A stretch of DNA of 64,000 bases, from the NCBI RefSeq assembly GCF_000585995.1, contig NZ_CP007410.1, positions 1,887,430 to 1,951,429 of the forward strand. Direction: 5' to 3'. This DNA comes from Pseudomonas brassicacearum. Lineage in GTDB: Bacteria > Pseudomonadota > Gammaproteobacteria > Pseudomonadales > Pseudomonadaceae. The stretch's first letter is position 1. The number at the start of each line of letters is the position of its first letter. Positions 56,657 to 64,000 of the stretch are shown here, piece by piece. Both the position numbers and the translations under genes were made by a program. The notes beneath the pieces are model-generated. The model had not been told where the DNA came from. It saw only the letters and a program-made list of their open reading frames with translations, and made no database searches.

Positions 56657-59308
56657 ATGAGCGACTCCGGCCGCGCCGATGCACTGTTAGCCAATCTGCC
56701 CCGCAACGACCGTGGCCGGCTCAAGGTTTTCCTTGGCGCGGCCCCGGGTGTCGGCAAGACCTACGCCATGCTGCAAGCGGCCCACACCCAGTTGCGTCAA
56801 GGCGTGAAAGTCGTTGCCGGTGTGGTGGAAACTCACGGTCGTGCCGAAACCGAAGCGTTGCTCGGTGGCCTGGCGCAGCAACCGTTGGTGCGCTCGGAGT
56901 ATCGCGGCGTGATGCTCGAAGAAATGGACCTCGATGGCCTGCTCGCCGCCCGGCCGAGCCTGGTGTTGGTGGACGAACTGGCCCACAGCAACGCACCCGG
57001 CAGCCGTCACGCCAAACGCTGGCAAGACATCCAGGAGTTGCTCGCTGCCGGCATCGATGTCTACACCACCGTCAACGTCCAGCATCTGGAAAGCCTCAAC
57101 GACCAAGTGCGTGGCATCACTGGCGTGCAGGTCCGAGAGACGTTGCCGGACTGGGTCCTGCAGGAGGCCGATGAGCTACTGCTGATCGATCTGCCACCGC
57201 GCGAACTGCTGGAGCGCCTGCGTGATGGCAAGGTCTATGTGCCGGAGCAGGCCCGGGCGGCGATCGATGCGTTTTTCACCCAGACCAACCTGACCGCGCT
57301 GCGTGAACTGGCCATGCAGACGGCTGCCGCGCAGGTCGACAACGACCTGACCCAGGGTTATCGACAACTGGGCCAGGCGGCTCCGGCGGTGCGAGGGCGA
57401 TTGTTGGTGGGAGTGGACGGCGACGTCCAGGCTGAACGTCTGGTGCGCCATGCCAGCCGTGTCGCCCAGCGCCGACATCTGCCGTGGAGCCTGGTGCATG
57501 TGGATAACGGCAGTGCCCGGGACGAGTCATCGCGCCAGCGCCTGCAAAATGCCCAGCTCCTGGCTGAACGCCTCGGCGGGGAAGTGGTGCTGCTGCGGGC
57601 CGGCGAAGTCGCCAGAACCTTGATCCAGCACGCCACCGAACGACGCGCCACGCTGGTGTTGGTGGGCCAGTCCCGGCCGCGTTTGCGTCGGCGGCTGTTC
57701 GGCGGTGGTTTGGCCTCACGCTTGCTGCGCGATGCCCGCGGCCTGGAAATCAACGTACTGGACAGCGACGAGCAGCCGCGGCCCGCCCACGTGCGTTCGA
57801 GCACTGTTCAGACCGGTTTCGACTACGCGTTGGCGCTGCTGGCGACCGTGGCGGCCAGCGCCTTGGCCTGGGGGATTTCTGGGTTGTTGGCGCTGCCCAA
57901 TATTTCCCTGGTGTTTCTGATGGCGGTGTTGCTGGTGGCGGTCCGCAGCAGCCTTGGCCCGGCGCTGGCCTGCGCGGCCATGTCATTCCTGGCCTATGAC
58001 TTTCTGTTCATCCCACCGAATTTTTCCCTCACCATCCAGCGTGAAGAAGATGTGCTGACGCTGGTGTTTTTCCTGCTGATGGCGGCCCTGACCGGCAACC
58101 TGGCCGCCCGTCAGCGTCGACAGTTGCAAGCCTTGCGCGACACTCAGCAGGAAACCGGCGAATTGCTCGACCTGTCGCGCAAGCTCACCGCCGCCACCGA
58201 CCGCCAGGCGGTGGTCAGCGCCGCCGCGCAGCACCTCAACGGTTTGCATGACTTGCAACTGTGCCTGCTCAATCGTGACGGCCAAGGCGATTGGAAGATC
58301 GAGACCGGTGAGCCGTTGACCTTCACCGAGGCCGAGCGCGCGGCGGCCGACTGGGCTTGGCAGCACGATCAACCGGCGGGCGCTGGCACCGGGACGCTGC
58401 CGTCCGGGCGTTGGTGGTGGTGGCCGCTGTCGGCGGAGGGTGGGCCGCTGGCGTTGCTGGGCGTGTGCCCGAAAGAAGGCAAGCCGCTGAGCGGCCAGCG
58501 TCGCCGTTTGCTGGCGGCCCTCAGTCAGCCGCTGGCCCAAGCGCTGGCGCGGGCGCAACTGGCCCAGGACCTGGAAGCGGCGCGCCTGCACGGCGAAACG
58601 GAGCAACTGCGCAGTGCCTTGCTGGCCTCGGTGTCCCATGATTTGCGCACGCCGCTGACGTCCATGCGCGGCAGCATCGACAGCCTGCTGGCGTTGGGGG
58701 AGGCGATTCCGCTGGCGGATCGGCGTGAACTGCTCGAAGGCACCCGCGATGAAGCCGAACGGTTGGATCGCTACATCCAGAACCTGCTGGACATGACTCG
58801 CCTCGGCCACGGCGCCCTGAAGCTGGCGCGCGACTGGGTGGCGCCGGCGGATATCGTCTGCAGCGCGCTGAACCGTCTGCGGGCAGTGCTGGCGCCCCTG
58901 GCGGTGGGCATCGAGGTGCCTGCCGACTTGCCTTTGCTGTATGTTCACGCGGCGCTGATCGAACAAGCCCTGATAAACGTGCTGGAGAACGCCGCACGCT
59001 TTTCACCGGTCAACGGACGGCTGCTGTTGAGTGCGGGTATGACGGGCAACGAAGTGTTTTTTGCCGTCGCCGATGAAGGTCCCGGGATCCCTCAGCAGGA
59101 GCGGGAGAAAATCTTCGACATGTTCTACACCGCCGCGCGCGGTGATCGCGGCGGGCAGGGCACGGGGTTGGGGTTGGCGATCTGCCAGGGCATGGTGGGT
59201 GCCCATGGTGGGCGCATCAGCGTGGCCGATGGCCTCGACGGGCACGGCACCTGTATCACCCTGCACTTGCCGTTGCAGGCGCAACCGGACATGGACGATG
59301 AAGCCTGA
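56657..59308 (+). CDS. kdpD: osmosensitive K+ channel sensor histidine kinase KdpD
   Basis: An 883-residue sensor kinase. The N-terminal KdpD domain has Walker A GAAPGVGKT (residues 27-35) and VDELAHSNAPGSRH. A universal-stress-protein-like domain covers about 250-370. Four membrane helices lie at about 395-485, then a GAF domain (about 500-620). The kinase core has H661 in SVSHDLRTPLT, N-box NVLENAARFS and G-boxes DEGPGIP and GQGTGLGLA. It phosphorylates KdpE at low K+. It lies 134 bases after kdpC beyond a REP pair. Confidence 0.96.
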   Translation: MSDSGRADALLANLPRNDRGRLKVFLGAAPGVGKTYAMLQAAHTQLRQGVKVVAGVVETHGRAETEALLGGLAQQPLVRSEYRGVMLEEMDLDGLLAARPSLVLVDELAHSNAPGSRHAKRWQDIQELLAAGIDVYTTVNVQHLESLNDQVRGITGVQVRETLPDWVLQEADELLLIDLPPRELLERLRDGKVYVPEQARAAIDAFFTQTNLTALRELAMQTAAAQVDNDLTQGYRQLGQAAPAVRGRLLVGVDGDVQAERLVRHASRVAQRRHLPWSLVHVDNGSARDESSRQRLQNAQLLAERLGGEVVLLRAGEVARTLIQHATERRATLVLVGQSRPRLRRRLFGGGLASRLLRDARGLEINVLDSDEQPRPAHVRSSTVQTGFDYALALLATVAASALAWGISGLLALPNISLVFLMAVLLVAVRSSLGPALACAAMSFLAYDFLFIPPNFSLTIQREEDVLTLVFFLLMAALTGNLAARQRRQLQALRDTQQETGELLDLSRKLTAATDRQAVVSAAAQHLNGLHDLQLCLLNRDGQGDWKIETGEPLTFTEAERAAADWAWQHDQPAGAGTGTLPSGRWWWWPLSAEGGPLALLGVCPKEGKPLSGQRRRLLAALSQPLAQALARAQLAQDLEAARLHGETEQLRSALLASVSHDLRTPLTSMRGSIDSLLALGEAIPLADRRELLEGTRDEAERLDRYIQNLLDMTRLGHGALKLARDWVAPADIVCSALNRLRAVLAPLAVGIEVPADLPLLYVHAALIEQALINVLENAARFSPVNGRLLLSAGMTGNEVFFAVADEGPGIPQQEREKIFDMFYTAARGDRGGQGTGLGLAICQGMVGAHGGRISVADGLDGHGTCITLHLPLQAQPDMDDEA

Positions 59309-59347
59309 GCGGCGCTGCGTTACTCTCTTGTCAATTGATTGCATTGA

Positions 59348-60055
59348 ATGAACCCCATGAGCCAGACCGCGACCCTTTTGGTCATCGATGACGAACCGCA
59401 GATCCGCAAATTCCTGCGCATCAGCCTGACCTCCCAGGGCTACAAGGTGCTGGAAGCCGGTACCGGTACGGAAGGCCTGGCCCTGGCAGCGCTGAACAAG
59501 CCCGACCTACTGGTGCTTGACCTGGGCCTGCCGGACATGGACGGCCAGCAGGTGTTGCGCGAGTTTCGTCAATGGTCGACGGTGCCGGTGCTGGTGCTTT
59601 CGGTGCGGGCCAGCGAAGCGCAGAAAGTCGAGGCGCTGGACAACGGCGCCAACGATTACGTGACCAAGCCGTTCGGCATCCAGGAATTTCTCGCCCGCAT
59701 CCGCGCCCTGTTGCGCCAGGCCCCAGCGGGCGAAGCCCAGGAAGCGGCGCTGAGGTTCGGTCCGCTGACGGTGGACCTGGCCTACCGTCGAGTGCTGCTC
59801 GACGGCGCCGAAGTGGCCCTGACCCGCAAGGAGTACGCCGTGCTGGCGCAACTGGCGCGACACCCGGGGCGAGTCATCACCCAGCAGCAACTGCTCAAGG
59901 ACATCTGGGGCCCGACCCACACCGAGGACACGCATTACCTGCGGATCGTGGTCGGCCATCTGCGCCAGAAACTGGCCGACGACCCGACCCGGCCCCGGTT
60001 CATTGCGACCGAGGCGGGGGTGGGGTATCGGTTGTTGGAGGAGGGCAGCGCCTAA
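59348..60055 (+). CDS. kdpE: KDP operon response regulator KdpE
   Basis: A 235-residue OmpR-type regulator. Receiver domain with phospho-acceptor D58 in LVLDLGLPDMDG and the Lys of DYVTKPFG. The C-terminal winged helix has LTRKEYAVLAQLARHPGRV and THYLRIVVGHLRQKL. Start ATG 59348; an internal ATG at 59357 (MSQTATLLVIDDEP) is equally plausible. It follows kdpD by 39 bases and should activate kdpFABC. Confidence 0.95.
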   Translation: MNPMSQTATLLVIDDEPQIRKFLRISLTSQGYKVLEAGTGTEGLALAALNKPDLLVLDLGLPDMDGQQVLREFRQWSTVPVLVLSVRASEAQKVEALDNGANDYVTKPFGIQEFLARIRALLRQAPAGEAQEAALRFGPLTVDLAYRRVLLDGAEVALTRKEYAVLAQLARHPGRVITQQQLLKDIWGPTHTEDTHYLRIVVGHLRQKLADDPTRPRFIATEAGVGYRLLEEGSA

Positions 60056-60080
60056 CTACCAAGTTTCAAGCCAGACACCG

Positions 60081-60218
60081 TTGTGGCGAGGGAGCTTGCT
60101 CCCGCTGGGCTGCGAAGCAGCCCCAAAAAAACTCCAGACATGATTTTTGCCTGACACAACGGGTGTTCAGGTTTTGGGGGCGCTTCGCAGCCCAGCGGGA
60201 GCAAGCTCCCTCGCCACA
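60081..60218. repeat. REP pair, type TTGTGGCGAGGGAGC, long arms
   Basis: Arms of more than 40 bases (TTGTGGCGAGGGAGCTTGCT with CCCGCTGGGCTGCGAAG inside) in perfect or nearly perfect inversion, between the convergent kdpE and patatin genes. Confidence 0.9.
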
Positions 60219-60230
60219 GAGCAGTCACAT

Positions 60231-61268
60231 TCAATTCTTCTCACTCTCATACCGATCCAACGTATCCCGAGCAATCTCACGCCCCAACGCGATCAACTCC
60301 GGCGCCTTGTAGAACTCAAAGAACCGACACACCCGTTTCGGCACGTTGATCAGTACATCCGGCGGATAACCGGCGATTTTGTATTGGGCCAGCGACGTTT
60401 GCATCACCTCGAAGCTCTGGTTGATCAAGTCCAGTAACGAGGCCGGGCCGACGTTATCGATGATGAACGAGCCCGTGGCGGATTTCGGTGCGCCTTCGGC
60501 CTCTGGCGCGGCCGCCGGTTGCTGGCCTTCGGGCTCGGCCGATTCGAGCCACGGGTTGATTTCACCGGCCTCGGCCTTCAACGCTTCCTGTTCCAGCAGC
60601 AACAGCTGCTCGGCCTGCTTGCGGCGAAACGGTAGGCGCGAACCGAGTGAATTGACGAGGGTGTCGAAGCGACGCCTGAATGCGGCCGGGCGCTGGATCA
60701 CCGGCAGTCTGTACTGTTTCTGATTCGTGGCATTGAGGTTGACCGCGATGATCAGATCGCAATGGCTCGACACCACCGGCACGATCGGCAGCGGATTGAG
60801 CAGGCCGCCATCCACCAGCATGCGGTTGCCTTGCATCACCGGCGTGAACAGGCTGGGAATCGCCGCCGAGGCGCGCATTGCCTGGTGCAGGCAACCTTCC
60901 TGGAACCAGATTTCCTGCTGATTGGTCAGGTCGGTGGCCACTGCGGTATAGGGGATGCGCAAGTCTTCAATATTGATGTCGCCGACGATCTTGTGGATTT
61001 GCCCGAAGACTTTCTCTCCGCGAATCGCCCCGAGGCGAAAACTGACGTCCACCAGTCGCAGGACATCCAGGTAATCGAGGCTTTCGATCCAGTTGCGGTA
61101 GTCCTTGAGCTTGCCCGCGGCATAGATCCCGCCCACGACCGCGCCCATGGAGCAACCGGCGATGCAGGCAATGTCGTAGCCGCGTCGTTCGATTTCTTCG
61201 ATCACCCCGATATGGGCATAGCCCCGGGCGCCGCCCGAACCCAATACCAATGCGACACGTTTTGTCAT
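60231..61268 (-). CDS. patatin-like phospholipase (RssA/YchK-type)
   Basis: A 345-residue patatin-fold hydrolase. Oxyanion loop LGSGGARGYAH (residues 9-19), nucleophile S40 in AGCSMGAVVGG and Asp in DGGLLNPLP (about residue 153) make a complete Ser-Asp dyad. A low-complexity Glu/Ala/Pro-rich linker is near residues 250-280. I start it at ATG 61268 (MTKRVALVLG); the upstream extension is not family-like. No signal peptide, so cytoplasmic. Substrate unknown. Confidence 0.88.
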   Translation of the reverse strand: MTKRVALVLGSGGARGYAHIGVIEEIERRGYDIACIAGCSMGAVVGGIYAAGKLKDYRNWIESLDYLDVLRLVDVSFRLGAIRGEKVFGQIHKIVGDINIEDLRIPYTAVATDLTNQQEIWFQEGCLHQAMRASAAIPSLFTPVMQGNRMLVDGGLLNPLPIVPVVSSHCDLIIAVNLNATNQKQYRLPVIQRPAAFRRRFDTLVNSLGSRLPFRRKQAEQLLLLEQEALKAEAGEINPWLESAEPEGQQPAAAPEAEGAPKSATGSFIIDNVGPASLLDLINQSFEVMQTSLAQYKIAGYPPDVLINVPKRVCRFFEFYKAPELIALGREIARDTLDRYESEKN

Positions 61269-61477
61269 GACCCGGCCTCTTGTCGAACAGACTTCAACAA
61301 TGCACTGATCGACGTCTGGGCTCAATCGTTGTGGCGCAGGCGTCGTTTTTTGACACGCCATGACGGCATTTGCGTATGCTCGCTCACACTTGAATTTCCG
61401 CGGTCAAGCCAAGGCACTTTTCGCCTTTGCCACCGTCTTAACACCACGACTGTTTGACCTGACTTGAGGTGTAATCG

Positions 61478-61768
61478 ATGAAAGCCCGGATCTGCCTGCC
61501 CCTGGTGGCGTCCTTGATGGTGTTGGCCCTGGCCGGTTGTGCAGGCAAAACCGCTTACCGCGACAATTGCGCCAGCCAACTCGACAGTGCCTGGCGTGAA
61601 CTCGACCTGGCCAAGGCCGAAGGTTTTGCCGGCACCGTCAGCTACTCCAAGGCTTTGTCGCTGCTGACCGGCGCCAAGACCCAGCAACAATTCGAAGCGT
61701 TCGAAGGCTGCTCCAAGAAAGCCGAGAAGGCGCGTTTCTACATCCGCGAGTCCCGCGCAGGGCGATAA
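61478..61768 (+). CDS. small lipoprotein of unknown function
   Basis: A 96-residue protein with a signal peptide ending in lipobox LAGC (MKARICLPLVASLMVLALAG then Cys21). The mature part is short, helical and contains two more cysteines (NCASQL and EGCSKK). Ribosome site GAGGTG lies 10 bases upstream. Divergent from the patatin gene. I do not recognise the family beyond a Pseudomonas hypothetical lipoprotein. Confidence 0.75.
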   Translation: MKARICLPLVASLMVLALAGCAGKTAYRDNCASQLDSAWRELDLAKAEGFAGTVSYSKALSLLTGAKTQQQFEAFEGCSKKAEKARFYIRESRAGR

Positions 61769-61774
61769 AAAAAG

Positions 61775-61850
61775 CAGCCGCAAGCTTCAAGCTACAAGCT
61801 GCAAGAGGGCGGTACCTACTGCTTCCACTTGCAGCTTGACGCTTGCCGCT
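61775..61850. repeat. CAAGCTTCAAGCTGCAAG-type inverted repeat
   Basis: GCCGCAAGCTTCAAGCTACA and, inverted, CTTGCAGCTTGACGCTTGCC flank a short spacer after the lipoprotein gene. This is a third intergenic repeat family, different from the two REP kinds; similar repeats are frequent in fluorescent pseudomonads. Confidence 0.7.
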
Positions 61851-61875
61851 CAAGGCTGCGTACGGAGTACGCCCC

Positions 61876-62637
61876 ATGATCGATCGGTTGGTGGCCCGGA
61901 TACTGGGCCTGGAAGTTCGCCTGCTGGCCTGCCAGGCTCGCCTGAATGCCCATACCGACAGCGAAGCACTGCATGATCTGCGCACCACGGTTCGCCGTTT
62001 GCGCAGCCTGCTTCGCCCGTTGCGTGGATTGCCCGGCGTCGAACAGCTGGAAACAGCCGCTTCGGCGGTCGGCACCCTGACCACACCTCTGCGCGACCGG
62101 GAAGTGTTGGCGGCTTACCTGGAGCAGCACGGCAAGGTCGAAGCGGCCAAGCGGCGCCAGGTGCAAATGGTTGCCGCGTATCCCGCCGTGGCCGGCAGCC
62201 CGGAGCTGGCGCAGTTGTTGATGATCGTCGATGCGTTTCCGCGCTTCGTTCGCGCCGCCCAGCGCCAGGGCCTGCTCAAAGGGTTGCGTAGACGCATCGA
62301 AAAACGCCTGGACAAGCAGTGGAAAAAACTCGGTGAAGCCTTGCGCGATCCGGCCCATGACCGCCATCGCTTGCGTCTGCTGATCAAGCGCGTGCGCTAC
62401 GCCATCGAAGCCTACCCTGAACTCGACCGCCTGCCTGAAGCGACCATGCCACGGCTCAAATCCGCCCAAGGCACACTGGGCGACTGGCACGATTGCTGGC
62501 AATGGCTGGCCAGGGCCGAGGAGGAACCCGATCTGCAATCTTGCGTACCGACCTGGCAGGATACGATGGCAAAGGCCGAGGCCAAGTCCGATAAGGTGCT
62601 CGACAAGTTGGTGGCGAGTTGCTTCAAAAAATCCTGA
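61876..62637 (+). CDS. CHAD-domain protein
   Basis: A 253-residue helical protein whose whole length is a CHAD domain: HDLRTTVRRLRSLLRP (conserved H and Arg-rich helix), LRDREVL, and HRLRLLIKRVRYAIEAY with DWHDCWQWL in the second half. CHAD proteins bind inorganic polyphosphate and often stand near polyphosphate or adenylate-cyclase-type genes, none of which is present. Start ATG 61876; the longer reading would begin inside the repeat. Confidence 0.86.
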   Translation: MIDRLVARILGLEVRLLACQARLNAHTDSEALHDLRTTVRRLRSLLRPLRGLPGVEQLETAASAVGTLTTPLRDREVLAAYLEQHGKVEAAKRRQVQMVAAYPAVAGSPELAQLLMIVDAFPRFVRAAQRQGLLKGLRRRIEKRLDKQWKKLGEALRDPAHDRHRLRLLIKRVRYAIEAYPELDRLPEATMPRLKSAQGTLGDWHDCWQWLARAEEEPDLQSCVPTWQDTMAKAEAKSDKVLDKLVASCFKKS

Positions 62638-62653
62638 GTCCTGCACATATCCC

Positions 62654-62742
62654 TGTGGGAGCGGGCTTGCTCGCGAATACGGTAGATCAGTCCATACAGT
62701 TGTGACTGACCCACCGTATTCGCGAGCAAGCCCGCTCCCACA
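62654..62742. repeat. REP pair, type TGTGGGAGCGGG
   Basis: Arms TGTGGGAGCGGGCTTGCTCG and complement with inner GAATACGGT/ACCGTATTC also pairing, between the CHAD and thioesterase genes. Confidence 0.9.
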
Positions 62743-62868
62743 ATCGATGAAGGGTGGATTTAAAGGCTGCGGCCTATCTGTCAGCCTCTTTGGCCGGAAT
62801 AAGCGCTGTGCCGCCGGCCCGGGCTGGTTAAGATCCCTTCATCTTTCTCCCCTGTTTTCGAGGTTGTC

Positions 62869-63666
62869 ATGCGCTTTTCCGATTTGATCGATGCCGTGCG
62901 CCGTCAGCCAGGCGCCGTGACCATCGCGCCTGAATGGGGTCAAGGGCGCGCCTCTTTTGGCGGCCTGGTGGCGGCGCTGCAATACGAAGCGATGCGTGCG
63001 CAGGTGCCGGCGGATCGTCCGGTGCGCTCGCTGGCGATTACCTTTGTCGGCCCGGTCGAGGCCGACGTGCCCGTCAGTTTCGAAGTCGACGTATTGCGTG
63101 AAGGCAAGGCGGTCAGCCAGGTATTGGGGCGGGCCGTGCAGAACGGCCAGGTGGTGACCGTGGTGCAGGGCAGCTTCGGCGCATCGCGGTCCTCCGTAGT
63201 GGCGGTGCAGGCCGACCCCGCCCCGGAATTCAAAAGCGTGGAACAATGCCAGGAACTGCCCTACATCAAAGGTGGCACGCCGGAATTCATGCGTCACCTG
63301 GCGATGTGCTGGAGCGTCGGTGGCTTGCCGTTCTCGGGCAATAAATCCCGGAGCATGGGGGGCTGGGTACGTTTGCGTGGGGACGTGAAAGAGGAAGCGT
63401 TGAACGAAGGCCACATCCTGGCCCTGGTGGACGCCTGGCCGCCAGCGTTGTTGCCGCACCTCACGCAAATGGCGCCGGGCAGTACGCTCACCTGGACCAT
63501 TGAGTTCGTCCAGCCGCTGCTGGAACTCACGACACTGGATTGGTGCAAATACCTGGCCGAGATCGACCACGCCCAGGACGGCTACGGCCACGTCGCCGCA
63601 AAATTCTGGAGTGCCGATGGCCGCTTGATCGCCATAAGCCGTCAGACGGTGACCATCTTCGGCTAA
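62869..63666 (+). CDS. acyl-CoA thioesterase family protein (double hotdog)
   Basis: A 265-residue TesB-like double-hotdog protein. The N-terminal hotdog shows APEWGQGRASFGGLVAALQYEAM (the central helix) and VRSLAITFVGPVEADVPV. The C-terminal hotdog has LTWTIEFVQPL and GHVAAKFWSADGRLIAISRQTV. It should hydrolyse acyl-CoA thioesters; the chain length cannot be told. Start ATG 62869 follows GAGGTTGTC. It overlaps the end of the convergent small membrane gene by 4 bases. Confidence 0.85.
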   Translation: MRFSDLIDAVRRQPGAVTIAPEWGQGRASFGGLVAALQYEAMRAQVPADRPVRSLAITFVGPVEADVPVSFEVDVLREGKAVSQVLGRAVQNGQVVTVVQGSFGASRSSVVAVQADPAPEFKSVEQCQELPYIKGGTPEFMRHLAMCWSVGGLPFSGNKSRSMGGWVRLRGDVKEEALNEGHILALVDAWPPALLPHLTQMAPGSTLTWTIEFVQPLLELTTLDWCKYLAEIDHAQDGYGHVAAKFWSADGRLIAISRQTVTIFG

Positions 63667-63893
63667 GGCTTTGCGTGACCGTGGCGCTGCAACCCGAGTG
63701 CCGCGACCACGCCGATGATGCCGATGGCGACGTCGGCCGGATTCAAGCTGAACACGCCTGACACCATTAACAGAAACGCAATGATGAACAGTGGCACCGC
63801 CATCAGGTGCAATACCTGATTGGTCGGGTGACGGTGGAGGGCAGGATCGGCGCGCCATTGCCAGGCCGGAAGATTGGGGTGACGTTTGCCCAT
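63663..63893 (-). CDS. small two-helix membrane protein
   Basis: A 76-residue protein with a polar N-terminus (MGKRHPNLPAWQWRADPALH then HRHPTN) and two membrane helices (VLHLMAVPLFIIAFLLMVSG; ADVAIGIIGVVAALGL), ending in a basic HGHAKP tail. The HPTNQVLH stretch resembles the start of Mpo1/DUF962-type proteins, but it is too short to assign. I start it at ATG 63893, with AAGGA 9 bases upstream; ATG 63914 lacks a ribosome site. Confidence 0.7.
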   Translation of the reverse strand: MGKRHPNLPAWQWRADPALHRHPTNQVLHLMAVPLFIIAFLLMVSGVFSLNPADVAIGIIGVVAALGLQRHGHAKP

Positions 63894-64000
63894 GATGCGG
63901 ATCCTTGAGTTCATGACACTGAATGACCCAAGAATAGGCTTGCCCGGGCGGGGCGGCGAATCGCGGTTGGCTATGGGCGCGATAGGTGGCCATAGCCTTT

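Overview
The window is a chromosomal segment of a Pseudomonas of the fluorescens lineage; I do not assign a species. The evidence is the order gyrA-serC-pheA-hisC-tyrA/aroA-cmk-rpsA-ihfB-wzz, the divergent yciK-mupP-ubiG-mtaD operon facing mtnA, the tyrA-aroA fusion, a GyrA with Thr83, and many REP-type palindromes of the two kinds common in fluorescent pseudomonads. Most of the window is high-GC housekeeping DNA. The exception is roughly 25.3-48.1 kb, an O-antigen locus with AT-rich patches and decayed genes.

Layout. 1-6.5 kb: end of trhO, a DsbA-like protein, an ABC exporter, a GGDEF/EAL protein and a TenA-like oxidase-fold protein. 6.6-12.7 kb: a minus-strand GGDEF gene and the minus-strand yciK-mupP-ubiG-mtaD group, then mtnA divergent from mtaD; mtaD and mtnA act in methylthioadenosine salvage. 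13.2-25.3 kb: gyrA, the serine/aromatic/histidine group, cmk, rpsA, a small lipoprotein, ihfB and lapA. 25.5-46.8 kb: the O-antigen locus. 46.9-48.1 kb: comEA and fragments of a phage-type lysis cassette (GH19 endolysin and Rz spanin). 48.2-51.5 kb: a GntR regulator, a DUF1989 protein and an ethanolamine-type permease. 51.9-60.1 kb: the potassium system kdpFABC-kdpDE, with a REP pair between kdpB and kdpC. 60.2-64 kb: a patatin-like protein, a lipoprotein, a CHAD protein, a thioesterase and a small membrane protein.

The O-antigen locus is the most interesting part. After wzz come a decayed wbpL-like fragment and an intact wbpM. Next is a cassette that starts with its own rfaH and a textbook RfaH-recruiting ops element (GGCGGTAGCGTG, 30231-30242). 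The cassette encodes UDP-ManNAcA synthesis (wecB, wecC), the complete CMP-pseudaminic acid pathway (pseB, C, F, G, H, I), a candidate pseudaminyltransferase with bacterial sialyltransferase motifs, Wzy, an O-acetyltransferase, Wzx, a GT4 transferase and a Pgl-type module (PglC, PglD, PglE) that with WbpM should make and load di-N-acetylbacillosamine. The gene content fits a Wzy-dependent trisaccharide unit of diNAcBac, ManNAcA and Pse: one initiating transferase and two glycosyltransferases for three sugars. The cassette ends in a second, truncated and frameshifted copy of the wbpM 3' end, still next to its terminator and comEA. The cassette therefore lies between two direct copies of the wbpM tail, as expected if a serotype module was swapped in at wbpM.

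Functions are inferred from recognisable motifs and gene order. No similarity search was run, and all alignments mentioned were done by eye.
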